Assembly (NCBI RefSeq): GCF_028621715.1
Contig: NZ_CP117466.1
Location: forward strand, 2,678,501-2,742,500
Direction of reading: 5' to 3'
Length of the DNA: 64,000 bases
From: Paracoccus marcusii
GTDB lineage: Bacteria > Pseudomonadota > Alphaproteobacteria > Rhodobacterales > Rhodobacteraceae
Part shown: positions 9,459 through 17,169 of the stretch, piece by piece
Numbering within the stretch: the first letter of the stretch is position 1
Layout: every line of letters begins with the position of its first letter
Translations under genes and position numbers: made by a program
Notes under the pieces: generated by a model
What the model was told of the DNA's origin: nothing
What the model saw: only the letters and a program-made list of their open reading frames with translations
Databases searched by the model: none

Positions 9459-10193
9459 TCAGCCTTCGGCCGGCGTGGTCAGGCCCAGTTCCGCCATCAG
9501 CTCCGGTTCCAGCACGTTGATCTCGGCCGGCGGGGTGCGCAGGGCATAGGTCATCAGCCGCAGATCGACCCCCATCTGCACCAGGTAATCCATCACCCCC
9601 GCCTGCGCGCGCTGCAGGTCGCTGACTGCCATGAAGGCGGGCAGGATCGTGTTCTGGCCGAAATAATGCTGGTGGACCCCCACCACGCCGCCCGCGGCCA
9701 CCTGCCGCGTGGCGCCGCCCGCCAGGATATAGGGGCAGGCCGACAGGCAGACCGCCCCGTCGCCCACGCGGGTCGCATAGCCCGCCGCGCGGATCGTGCG
9801 CCCGATGGCTAGCGCGTCGGACACCGATCCGCCCGAACTGTCCAACGTCACCTGCGTCGCCGTCGGGCGTGTCCGGTCCAGCCAGGCGGCAAAGCGGTCC
9901 GCATCGCCCGGCGCGATCTGGCCCGCGATGGTGATCGCGTCATCGGCCTGATCGAATTCCAGCGCCTCGGGCATGGCGCGCATGGCGGGACCGCCCGGCT
10001 GCGACGGGTCCGACGGGCGCAGGTCGGGGCGATAGGGGCGCACGCTTGGCCCCTGTGCGGGCGGGGCGTACAACCCCGGCGCGGCCGATCCCGGTGCGCG
10101 CATCAGGTCCAGGCCGACGATGGCGCCCGCCAACAGCACCTGCGACACCAACACGGCCCGCACCACCTTGTGCGGGGAGGAGAACAGCCCCAT
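9459..10193 (-). CDS. ClpP-like / COG3904-type periplasmic or membrane-anchored protein
   Basis: 244 residues. An N-terminal signal anchor (about 11-31, VVRAVLVSQVLLAGAIVGL) is followed by a proline-rich linker (35-75) and a crotonase/ClpP-like domain. Motifs LDSSGGSVSDALAIGRTIR and CLSACPYILAGGATR match the COG3904 predicted periplasmic family. A residue like the ClpP catalytic Ser appears in the second motif (LSAC), but a His-Asp partner could not be assigned, so proteolytic activity is only a possibility. Its start lies 3 bases from the stop of the upstream membrane-protein gene, so the two are co-transcribed. The function is unknown. Confidence 0.78.
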   Translation of the reverse strand: MGLFSSPHKVVRAVLVSQVLLAGAIVGLDLMRAPGSAAPGLYAPPAQGPSVRPYRPDLRPSDPSQPGGPAMRAMPEALEFDQADDAITIAGQIAPGDADRFAAWLDRTRPTATQVTLDSSGGSVSDALAIGRTIRAAGYATRVGDGAVCLSACPYILAGGATRQVAAGGVVGVHQHYFGQNTILPAFMAVSDLQRAQAGVMDYLVQMGVDLRLMTYALRTPPAEINVLEPELMAELGLTTPAEG

Positions 10194-10196
10194 CGG

Positions 10197-11477
10197 CTAG
10201 CCCTCGCGCCGCGGAGTGTCGGCGGCGGGCGGCGGTGCGGCATCGATCTGACGCAGCAGGTCAGAGGCCGCAAGCGCCGCACGCAGCTCTCCGACTGTCA
10301 TGCGTTCGTCGCTGTGCCCCTCTCCGCGGCCGGATCGGATCGCGGCCTGCACGACCATGATGATGAAGACCAGCACCGCGGGCAGCAGGTCGATGGCGAT
10401 GGCGCCTGCCCATGCGGGAACGAAGTTGCCGGCATAGGCGATGACCGCGTCCGCGGCCGACATGGGCGTATAGAGGGCCTCGTCCACCTGCGGCAGGGAC
10501 ATCACCTCTGTCGCGGCCTGCGCCAGGGTGGTGGCGCGCTGTTCGACCAGCGACAGGACAGAGGTGATGGTGCTGGACTGGCCCGCGCGCGTGGCCTCGG
10601 TGCTGCCGTCCAGTTCGGGCAGCACGACCGCATCGGCCAAGTCCTGCGCGGCGCGTCCGACCAGCGGCGCCGGGTTCAACTGGCGCAGCTGCGTGATCAG
10701 ACCGGCCAGCTGGACGGCGTCTTCGGAAAAGCGGACCGTGCGATCCTCCAGCGGTCCCGGCTCGACCGAGGTGCCGCGCATCCGGGACAGGATGGTGTTC
10801 CCCTGCGCAAAGGTTTCCTCGATGGGGGCTTCGGCGGCCAGCAACTGGTCCTCCAGCGCCTGCAGTTCGGCGCCCTTCTGGGTCAGTACCCGAAAGACCG
10901 CGCCGCGACCGGAAAAGCCGGACAGGGTGCCGCCCGCCTCCTGCTCGGACAGGTCCGCAAAGCTTTGCCGCACCCGGGCCACGTCGCGCGACAGCGCCTG
11001 CCCCGCCACCGCGTTTGCATGCGCGCGTTCCAGCGAGGTCTGATAGGTCTGCACGGTGGCCGCCATGTGCGTCTCGACCGCGGCCGTCCCTGCCAGTGCG
11101 GCGGCGTTCAGCCAGGACGACATCGCGACGATCGCCACCGAACCAAGCGCCATCGTCAGCAGCAGGCCAACCCGCGATGCGGCCGAGCGGACCGCCGGCA
11201 ACAGCCGCAGCATGTAGGACCAGAAGACGAAGATGCCCACCGACACCGCGATGGAATAGGCCAGCGCCGCAAAGGTCGTCCACAGGCCCGGATCGTCCAG
11301 CAGCGTCCGCACCCCAAGATAGGTATAGATGCCCGATGCGGCCGACAGCACCCCAAGCGCGGTCGAGGTGAAACTGTCCAGCCAGTCCAGGTGCCGCTCC
11401 AACTCTCGGGCATAGCGGTCGCCGACGCGGTCATGGCTGCGGTCTGGGACGGGGGCGGCGTTGGGGTCGTGGGCCAT
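10197..11477 (-). CDS. Multi-spanning membrane protein with central coiled-coil region, function unknown
   Basis: 426 residues. Three hydrophobic segments lie at about residues 35-60, 63-90 and 100-125. A long Ala/Gln/Glu-rich helical stretch with heptad character follows (about 130-330; ETHMAATVQTYQ, QALEDQLLAAEA), then one C-terminal helix (AWAGAIAIDLLPAVLVFIIMVV) and a short polar tail. I do not recognise a named family; similar proteins are annotated hypothetical in Rhodobacterales. The frame stays open to 11762, but the ATG at 11477 has GGAGA spaced correctly and avoids overlap with the regulator gene. It forms an operon with the ClpP-like gene downstream (3-base gap). Confidence 0.7.
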   Translation of the reverse strand: MAHDPNAAPVPDRSHDRVGDRYARELERHLDWLDSFTSTALGVLSAASGIYTYLGVRTLLDDPGLWTTFAALAYSIAVSVGIFVFWSYMLRLLPAVRSAASRVGLLLTMALGSVAIVAMSSWLNAAALAGTAAVETHMAATVQTYQTSLERAHANAVAGQALSRDVARVRQSFADLSEQEAGGTLSGFSGRGAVFRVLTQKGAELQALEDQLLAAEAPIEETFAQGNTILSRMRGTSVEPGPLEDRTVRFSEDAVQLAGLITQLRQLNPAPLVGRAAQDLADAVVLPELDGSTEATRAGQSSTITSVLSLVEQRATTLAQAATEVMSLPQVDEALYTPMSAADAVIAYAGNFVPAWAGAIAIDLLPAVLVFIIMVVQAAIRSGRGEGHSDERMTVGELRAALAASDLLRQIDAAPPPAADTPRREG

Positions 11478-11560
11478 GCGGTCTCCGGGTGGCGCTGAGG
11501 GACTGGCCCCAGATAACCGCAGATTGCCCGCATTCTCAGCCCCTTGCGGCCGATTGCCGG

Positions 11561-12358
11561 TCACGCTTTCGGCATGACCACGATGGGCATGGCGGCATCG
11601 GGGATGCGGGCGAACCCCTCGTCGGGCAGGACCTGGTCGCAGCCGGGTCGTGCGGACTTCAGCCGGGCGCGGTCCAGGACCCGGATCTCTCCGCGCCCCA
11701 TCTCGACGATGCCTTCGGCGCGCAGTTGCGACAGCGTCTTGTTGACGGTCTGGCGCGAGCATCCGGCGATCGCCGCCAGATCGGTCTGGCTCAGCTGGAT
11801 CCGCGGAGATTCGGCGCTGGTCATGGTCAACAGGTTGATCCGGATGCGATCTTCGGCGGCATAGAACATCGCGACCGAGTGCTGGCGGTTGTCCCGCGTC
11901 AGGCGGTCGTGAAAGATCTTGGCAAAGTTGCGCATCAGCAGGTCGGCCGGAACGTGTCGCAGGATCATTGCCGCATCCAGCAGCATCACCGTCGTGTCCG
12001 GCAGCGTGGTGCAGCTTGCCGCGCAGGTCCGGCCGGAAAACTGCTCGACCTCTCCCAGCACCTCGCCGGGAACGGCAAGATGGGCCATCACGCGATTTCC
12101 GTTGATGTCCAGATAGTTGACCTCGATCCGGCCCTTGATGATCAGATAGATCCAGTCGGCAGGCTCGCCTTGGCGCAGGATGTCCCTGGGGCGACGGATA
12201 TGAACGAGGGCAGCTTCAGCCACCAGGGCCGCCAGCTGAGGCTTGTCCAGATCGGCGATCAGCGCAGGCTTCAGGCGCGTCAGGATCGACAGCAGGTCGG
12301 GGATCTGGACAGGTGCCCTGCCCTTGGCCGAAGTCGTCCGTGGGGTAACTGCCTGCAT
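11561..12358 (-). CDS. Crp/Fnr-family transcriptional regulator
   Basis: 265 residues. The N-terminal cyclic-nucleotide-type effector domain (about 40-150) includes GEPADWIYLIIKGRIEV and AVPGEVLGEVEQFSGR; the second segment resembles the GE..GE..L pocket region. The C-terminal helix-turn-helix is at about 195-245 (LSQTDLAAIAGCSRQTVNKTLSQL). No N-terminal Fnr-type Cys cluster is seen, so oxygen sensing by an Fe-S cluster is unlikely. The ATG at 12358 is preceded by CAGGGG; the frame remains open to 12439. The upstream 276 bases hold a perfect inverted repeat (12533-12554). The effector and targets are unknown. Confidence 0.88.
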   Translation of the reverse strand: MQAVTPRTTSAKGRAPVQIPDLLSILTRLKPALIADLDKPQLAALVAEAALVHIRRPRDILRQGEPADWIYLIIKGRIEVNYLDINGNRVMAHLAVPGEVLGEVEQFSGRTCAASCTTLPDTTVMLLDAAMILRHVPADLLMRNFAKIFHDRLTRDNRQHSVAMFYAAEDRIRINLLTMTSAESPRIQLSQTDLAAIAGCSRQTVNKTLSQLRAEGIVEMGRGEIRVLDRARLKSARPGCDQVLPDEGFARIPDAAMPIVVMPKA

Positions 12359-12532
12359 GTCCCCTGCCCGATTATCGATGCAGGACCAAGTATATCGACA
12401 TGACCGCGCAGGAACAGAGGTTTTCGTATGGTCAACCAAGGTCCACGCACACGGCGGTGGCGGATCAAGTGTGCCATCACTGGTTACAGTCCACGAGGTA
12501 CCACACTCTCGACCCGCATCACCGGTTTATTG

Positions 12533-12554
12533 GACAGTTCATTGCGGAACTGTC
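12533..12554. repeat. Perfect 8-bp inverted repeat in a 276-bp intergenic region
   Basis: GACAGTTC at 12533-12540 and GAACTGTC at 12547-12554 have a 6-base spacer. It lies between the Crp/Fnr gene (start 12358) and the end of the cyclase gene (12635). There is no U-tract beside it, so an operator is as likely as an RNA hairpin. The rest of 12359-12634 is comparatively AT-rich and holds no gene I can support. Confidence 0.6.
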
Positions 12555-12634
12555 GGCAGGGCGACACAAGTCTTGTTAGCGCACGAAAAATTTCGGGAAT
12601 GCACAGGAAACAGGCGACGGGATGCCGGTTGATC

Positions 12635-13606
12635 CTAGATGATTGTCGCTCGCCCGCGCCCCGCCCCCTTGGATAGGTAGAGGGCCTTGTCCGCCATCGC
12701 CAGTACCTGCTCCGGCTGGTCCGGACCGCCGGGATGCCAGACCAGGATGCCCAGGCTGGCCGAAACCTGCAGATCGGTCAGTTCCGGCGGCGACAGCGCC
12801 CGGATCGCCACGATGATCCGGTCGGCAAGCTGCTGCAGGGCGGCCCGCGATGTCATGCCCCGCAGGATCAGGACGAATTCGTCACCCCCTATCCGCGCCG
12901 CCGTGTCGGCCTTGCGGATATGGCTGCGCAGGACCGCACCGACCGCCCGCAACAGGTCGTCCCCCGCCTGGTGCCCCAGCTGGTCGTTGACCTGCTTGAA
13001 ATGGTCCAGATCCAGATGCGCGATAGCAAAGGGATGCGCGACCTCGTCCGCGAAATCGGCCGTGCGCAGCGACAGGGACAGCGCGATCTCCAGCCCGCGG
13101 CGATTCTGCAGGCCGGTGAGCGGATCGGTCTGCGCCTGCAGCAGGGCCAGTTCGCGCGATTGCGCCAACTGGGTATTAAAGCGCGATAGTTCGGTCAGGA
13201 CGCCGCGGTTGGCCTCGTGCAGGAACAGCAGTTCCATTGCCAGTTCTGAGGGCGCAAAATCGTCATCCGTCAGCCCCGCAGCACGAATCGCACGATGAAG
13301 GCCAATGCCGAAACCCAGATTGACCAGCAGCGTCCCATCATCGACCTGAACGCCATGGCCGCGCAGGACCAGGTCGCGCGACTGGACCACGCGCAGGAAC
13401 AGGCGGCGGCGGTGTTCGACTGCGGTGCGGATCGCCTGCAGCGGACAGGGCCCCTGCCCCGCGCGCCCGCTGACCAACCGGTCCGCCAGCCCGTCTGCCA
13501 GGTCGGGGATCAGCTTGGACAGCGTCGGCCCGACGGACAGGACCTTGCCGCAGGCCGACAGCCACAAGTGCATGGGCAGCAGCTGCCCAAGCGCCTGGGC
13601 GGACAT
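12635..13606 (-). CDS. Diguanylate cyclase with N-terminal HNOBA (H-NOX-associated) domain
   Basis: Makes cyclic di-GMP from two GTP. Residues 1-135 match the HNOBA domain that couples H-NOX sensors to cyclases (LPMHLWLSACGKVLSV, LVLRGHGVQV, GLTDDDFAPSELAMELLFL). A short coiled coil is followed by a GGDEF domain (about 165-323). The active-site motif is intact (ARIGGDEFVLI), and an RKAD stretch just before it fits the RxxD product-inhibition site. It is directly downstream of the H-NOX-like gene. The ATG at 13606 is used; a GTG at 13621 overlapping the upstream TGA (GTGA) is an alternative that would imply translational coupling. Together the two genes resemble a split two-component version of soluble cyclase architecture. 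Confidence 0.92.
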   Translation of the reverse strand: MSAQALGQLLPMHLWLSACGKVLSVGPTLSKLIPDLADGLADRLVSGRAGQGPCPLQAIRTAVEHRRRLFLRVVQSRDLVLRGHGVQVDDGTLLVNLGFGIGLHRAIRAAGLTDDDFAPSELAMELLFLHEANRGVLTELSRFNTQLAQSRELALLQAQTDPLTGLQNRRGLEIALSLSLRTADFADEVAHPFAIAHLDLDHFKQVNDQLGHQAGDDLLRAVGAVLRSHIRKADTAARIGGDEFVLILRGMTSRAALQQLADRIIVAIRALSPPELTDLQVSASLGILVWHPGGPDQPEQVLAMADKALYLSKGAGRGRATII

Positions 13607-13617
13607 GGTCGGGCCCG

Positions 13618-14187
13618 TCACGACGACACCGCGCCGCTCAGCTGCGCGCCCTGCAGGCTGAAGATGCGGCCCTCGAAGAACTGTTCGTCCCAGATGTCGA
13701 TACGGATGGACAGCCCCTCGACCGAGATGAGGCACAGCGCGCCGTAATCGTCAGCCATACCGCGGATCAGCCCGACCAGAAGATGCTGCCACACCGGGTC
13801 GGGTTCCAGCATAACCAGCCAGACGGACTGATCCTCCGCCTCGACCTGCAGGCGCGGAACCTCCAGGTCGGGCAGGACCAGATGCGCGCGACCGGGCAGC
13901 TCCTCAAGACGCAGCAGGAAATCCTTGAAGTCGCGGCCCGAAAACCGCAGCAGGCGCCGCACAGGCTCGATGCGCGTCATCCATCCGCCCAGATCCTCGA
14001 ACATCTCGGGCAGCGGTTTCGACAGGCGGAACGCGGCGCGTTCCAGCGCACCCGTCCCGAACCCGGCACCAAGCGGCGCCAGTCGACCGACGGCCACGGC
14101 CTCCTCGTCGGCGACGGACTGGACCAGGTCTTCACCATACGTGGCGCGGAGGAATTCTTCGATCGCGCGATTGATCAGACTTTTCAT
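13618..14187 (-). CDS. H-NOX-like sensor protein apparently lacking heme ligands
   Basis: 189 residues, the length of a stand-alone H-NOX domain. The N-terminus MKSLINRAIEEFLRATYGED and the later VGLIRGMADDYG align with the H-NOX fold (compare VNKAIEEF and LGLIEG in known members). Aligned by eye to the Thermoanaerobacter protein, the proximal-His position falls in LEELPGRA, which has Pro in place of His. The YxSxR heme-propionate motif falls in LEPDP, with Tyr, Ser and Arg all missing. It may therefore be a heme-free or redox/protein-interaction sensor. It is encoded immediately before the HNOBA cyclase, its probable partner. The start has GAGGTGGGC directly upstream. Confidence 0.8.
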   Translation of the reverse strand: MKSLINRAIEEFLRATYGEDLVQSVADEEAVAVGRLAPLGAGFGTGALERAAFRLSKPLPEMFEDLGGWMTRIEPVRRLLRFSGRDFKDFLLRLEELPGRAHLVLPDLEVPRLQVEAEDQSVWLVMLEPDPVWQHLLVGLIRGMADDYGALCLISVEGLSIRIDIWDEQFFEGRIFSLQGAQLSGAVSS

Positions 14188-14257
14188 GCCCACCTCGATT
14201 CGAACCGAAACTAGCGGCAGGGCGTAAACAAATCGGAAAGCGCCGATGGAAAAAGGT

Positions 14258-14548
14258 CTAGTCGGCCTCCCAGCCATAGCTGCCCGGCCCCGACAGGGCC
14301 GTGCGAGCCGTCATGATGTCGCCCGGACGCACGCCAAGGCTGTCGGCAAAGCTGCACAGGCGGTCATCGTCCTCAACTAGGAAATCAAGCAGGAACAGGG
14401 CGATGTCGGGACGGCTGGCGAAATTGCGGATATCGGCGGGCTGCAGGCCGGCGGCCTCCATGAACTGCGCCAGATCCTGCGGCCGATCGGCCAACAGGAT
14501 CAGCGTCTGCGTCGCCAGATCGGCGGCCTGCTGGGCCGAATACGCCAT
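14258..14548 (-). CDS. DUF3572 family protein
   Basis: 96 residues, soluble, helix-rich. The pattern AADLATQTLILLADRPQDLAQFMEAAGL, then LALFLLDFLVEDDDRL-type residues and a C-terminal ARTALSGPG, is that of the DUF3572 family found across Alphaproteobacteria. There it commonly lies beside divK/pleD-type genes, and here too it is divergent from a PleD-like gene. No catalytic residues are recognisable. The ATG at 14548 follows GGATGGAAAA. It is 70 bases upstream of the H-NOX-like start on the same strand, so the three genes could be one transcript. Confidence 0.85.
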   Translation of the reverse strand: MAYSAQQAADLATQTLILLADRPQDLAQFMEAAGLQPADIRNFASRPDIALFLLDFLVEDDDRLCSFADSLGVRPGDIMTARTALSGPGSYGWEAD

Positions 14549-14653
14549 TTTTCCATCCGTATCGCAATTTCGTGAGCTGGCCTGCACCAGAAACTCTTTG
14601 TTAAGCATTTTAGGTGAAATTGAAATGAAGATGTCGGATTTCTGGATAGATCG

Positions 14654-16039
14654 ATGACGGCACGTATCATGGTTGCAGATGGCATAGCGACGGCGCGGAT
14701 CACGTTGAAGGTCCGGCTGTCCGCCGTGCGCTATGACGTGGCCGCGGTCGCCTCGGCCGCGCAGCTGATGCAGGAACTGGACGCGGCCCTGCCTGACCTG
14801 ATCATCCTGGGAAACTTCCCCGAGGGATCGGCCATCGACATCTGCGGGCGGCTGTCGCGCGATCCGCGGCTGGCGGATATCCCGGTGCTGATGCTGGTCC
14901 GGCCCGAACAGCGGCTGGCCGCGCTGCAGGCGGGGGCAACCGCGACGCTTGAACCCGACGTCGACGACCAGATGCTGATGGCGCGGATCCGAAACATTCT
15001 GCGCCAGTCGGATGCCCCGCAGGCCAGCCAGATGGGCATGGCCGAGGCACCGGCCGGTTTCGTCCATGCCGATCGTCCATTGATCGTGCTCATCGCGGAC
15101 AGCCAGACCCGTGCGCGGCGCTGGCGGCAGATGCTGTCCGAACGTATGCCCTGCAGGTTCGAGATCCGCGATCCTGACGAGGCGCTGGGCGCCGCATCCG
15201 CGGGGCGGACGGCGGACTTGTACTTGATCTCGGCCGATATCCGCGAGCGTGGTGACGGGCTGCGCCTGCTGTCCGAACTGCGGTCTCGTCAGGGGTCTCG
15301 GGATGCGGGCTTCGTCATCGCCATCGGGCCTGACCGGGCCGAGCTGTCGGCCATCGCCCTGGATCTTGGGGCGGGTGACGTGATGCCGGACGCGCTGTGC
15401 ACCGCTGCGACGGCCGAGGCCGCGGCAGTGTCGTTGCAGATGCTGCTGTCGCGCAAATCCAAAAGCGACCAGCGTCGGGCCGAAGTTCAGCGCCATATGT
15501 TGTGGGCGATGACCGATCCGCTGACCGGATTGTACAACCGCCGCTATGCCCTTCCCAAGCTGGCCGACATCGCGCGCGACGCGATGCTGGCGCATCAGGG
15601 ATTCGCGGTCTTTGCCATCGACCTGGACCATTTCAAGGCGGTGAATGACTGCCATGGTCACACCGCCGGCGATGCCGTCCTGGCCGAGGTCGCGCAGCGT
15701 CTGCGCGATACCATCGGCGTGGACGGCATGACGGCCCGCATGGGCGGAGAGGAGTTCCTGGCTGTGCAGGGCAACTGTCCCCCGGTACGCGCGGCCCGCA
15801 TTGCCGAGGCGCTGCGGCTGGCCGTGCAGGCGCGGCCCGTACGCCTGCCGGGCCTGTCCGGCGGCGGCGCGATCCGGGTGACGGCGTCGGTCGGGGTGGC
15901 CATGGTCGCGCCCGCGGACGACATCTGGCCGGATCAGCTGGCGCGCGTGGCGCTTGAGCGCGCGGACCGGGCGCTGCTGGCCGCCAAGGCTGCGGGGCGC
16001 AACCAGGTCGTCTGTTCGCGTGCGGAACGTGCGGCATAG
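14654..16039 (+). CDS. PleD-like diguanylate cyclase with two degenerate receiver domains
   Basis: 461 residues: receiver 1 (about 1-120), receiver 2 (about 137-260) and GGDEF (about 290-455), the PleD order. The GGDEF domain is intact (DLDHFKAVNDCHGHTAGD; MGGEEF). The receivers are not: receiver 1 has VADG where DD is expected, ILGN where the phospho-Asp should be, and LEP in place of the TKP/Lys segment. Receiver 2 has LISADI at the Asp position. An RxxD inhibition site is not evident (IGVD). Activation therefore probably does not use phosphorylation as in Caulobacter PleD. It is divergent from the DUF3572 gene; no divK is adjacent. Confidence 0.9.
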   Translation: MTARIMVADGIATARITLKVRLSAVRYDVAAVASAAQLMQELDAALPDLIILGNFPEGSAIDICGRLSRDPRLADIPVLMLVRPEQRLAALQAGATATLEPDVDDQMLMARIRNILRQSDAPQASQMGMAEAPAGFVHADRPLIVLIADSQTRARRWRQMLSERMPCRFEIRDPDEALGAASAGRTADLYLISADIRERGDGLRLLSELRSRQGSRDAGFVIAIGPDRAELSAIALDLGAGDVMPDALCTAATAEAAAVSLQMLLSRKSKSDQRRAEVQRHMLWAMTDPLTGLYNRRYALPKLADIARDAMLAHQGFAVFAIDLDHFKAVNDCHGHTAGDAVLAEVAQRLRDTIGVDGMTARMGGEEFLAVQGNCPPVRAARIAEALRLAVQARPVRLPGLSGGGAIRVTASVGVAMVAPADDIWPDQLARVALERADRALLAAKAAGRNQVVCSRAERAA

Positions 16040-16102
16040 GAGGGACTTTCAATGTGCCGCCCCGGCGCCTAGGTTTGGTCCAAGCCCGCAGAGGACCCCG
16101 TC

Positions 16103-16501
16103 ATGACAGATGCTGCCAAGATCACCCCATCGCTGACCCCCGAACGCCCGACGGGCCAGGCCATGCTGCGCGGCGCACGGGGCCGCTGCCCGGCCTGCGG
16201 AGAGGGGCGGATGTTCTCCAGCTACCTCAAGGTGGCGGATGCCTGTCCCCATTGCCACGAGGATCTGCACCACCAGCGGGCCGACGACGGCCCGGCCTAC
16301 CTGACCATCCTGATCGTGTCGCATCTGGGTGCGCCATTGTTGCTGGCATCCTTCATCGCGTGGCGCCCCAGTGCCATGACGATGATCCTGTCCTTTGGCC
16401 TTGGGGCGATTGTGCTGTCGCTGGCGATGCTGCCGGTGATCAAGGGCGCCATGGTCGGGTTGCAGTGGGCACGGCGCATGCACGGGTTCGGCCGGGCATG
16501 A
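16103..16501 (+). CDS. DUF983 family zinc-ribbon membrane protein
   Basis: 132 residues. A cytoplasmic zinc-ribbon-like N-terminus with two Cys pairs (CPACGEG at about 32, CPHCHED at about 51) is followed by two transmembrane helices (about 70-92 and 98-118). This is the DUF983 layout, often encoded near cytochrome oxidase or NUDIX genes in Alphaproteobacteria; the function is not established. AGAGGA lies 7 bases before the ATG. Its stop overlaps the start of the next gene (ATGA), showing translational coupling to the NUDIX hydrolase. Confidence 0.9.
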   Translation: MTDAAKITPSLTPERPTGQAMLRGARGRCPACGEGRMFSSYLKVADACPHCHEDLHHQRADDGPAYLTILIVSHLGAPLLLASFIAWRPSAMTMILSFGLGAIVLSLAMLPVIKGAMVGLQWARRMHGFGRA

Positions 16502-17169
16502 GCGTCGCCATCCGCGATGCCGCAACCGTTCTGGTCGTGCGCCGCGACGCGGACGGTGCGTCGGTCCTGATGGGCATGCGCGGCGCCGGCGCGGCCTTCA
16601 TGCCGTCGAAATTCGTCTTTCCCGGCGGGGCCGTCGACCCCGAGGACGCGCAGGTTGCCTTGGCCCGTCCCCTTGGCCCGACCTGCCGCGCGCGCCTGCT
16701 GCAGGAGGATGGCCTGTCCCCCGACGCCATCGCTGCCGCGGCCCTGCGCGAACTGGCCGAAGAAACCGGCCTGCTGATCGGCCGTCCGGGGGGCGCACCC
16801 TGCGGCTGGCCCGGCCATGTCAAGGCAGGTCTGACTCCTGATGCGGGTCCGCTGATCTATTTGTTCCGGGCCATCACGCCACCGGGGCGACCCCGCCGGT
16901 TCGATGCGCATTTTTTCGTCGCGGATGCGGCCGACATCGCCGGCGACCCCGATGATTTTGGCGCCGCCTGCGACGAGCTGTCCCATCTGCACTGGGTGCC
17001 GCTGACTCAGGCAAGCGCGCTGGATCTGCCCTTCATCACCGAGGTCGTGCTGGCCGAACTGACGGCGCTGATCCGCGACCTGCCGCATGACCAGCCGCTG
17101 GCCGCGCCGGACACGGTGCCCTTCTTTGATAATCGCGGGCCCGTGCCGGTCTTTCGCCAGATCGCCTAG
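16498..17169 (+). CDS. NUDIX hydrolase
   Basis: 223 residues. The Nudix box is visible as AAAALRELAEETGLLIG around residue 80, although the upstream Gly of the canonical GX5EX7REUXEEXGU motif is separated by an insertion (GGAVDPEDAQ ... ALREL). Such a split box is typical of the NUDT19/RNaseD-like group that acts on CoA or nucleoside-diphosphate substrates. The substrate cannot be fixed from sequence. The ATG at 16498 overlaps the DUF983 stop by four bases. The gene ends tail-to-tail, overlapping by a few bases, with the PaaG-like gene on the other strand. Confidence 0.88.
   Translation: MSVAIRDAATVLVVRRDADGASVLMGMRGAGAAFMPSKFVFPGGAVDPEDAQVALARPLGPTCRARLLQEDGLSPDAIAAAALRELAEETGLLIGRPGGAPCGWPGHVKAGLTPDAGPLIYLFRAITPPGRPRRFDAHFFVADAADIAGDPDDFGAACDELSHLHWVPLTQASALDLPFITEVVLAELTALIRDLPHDQPLAAPDTVPFFDNRGPVPVFRQIA

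Noticed and set aside
14595..14612. A CtrA site between DUF3572 and the PleD-like gene
   Set aside because: Only one TTAA half-site; the position of the second half reads AGGT.
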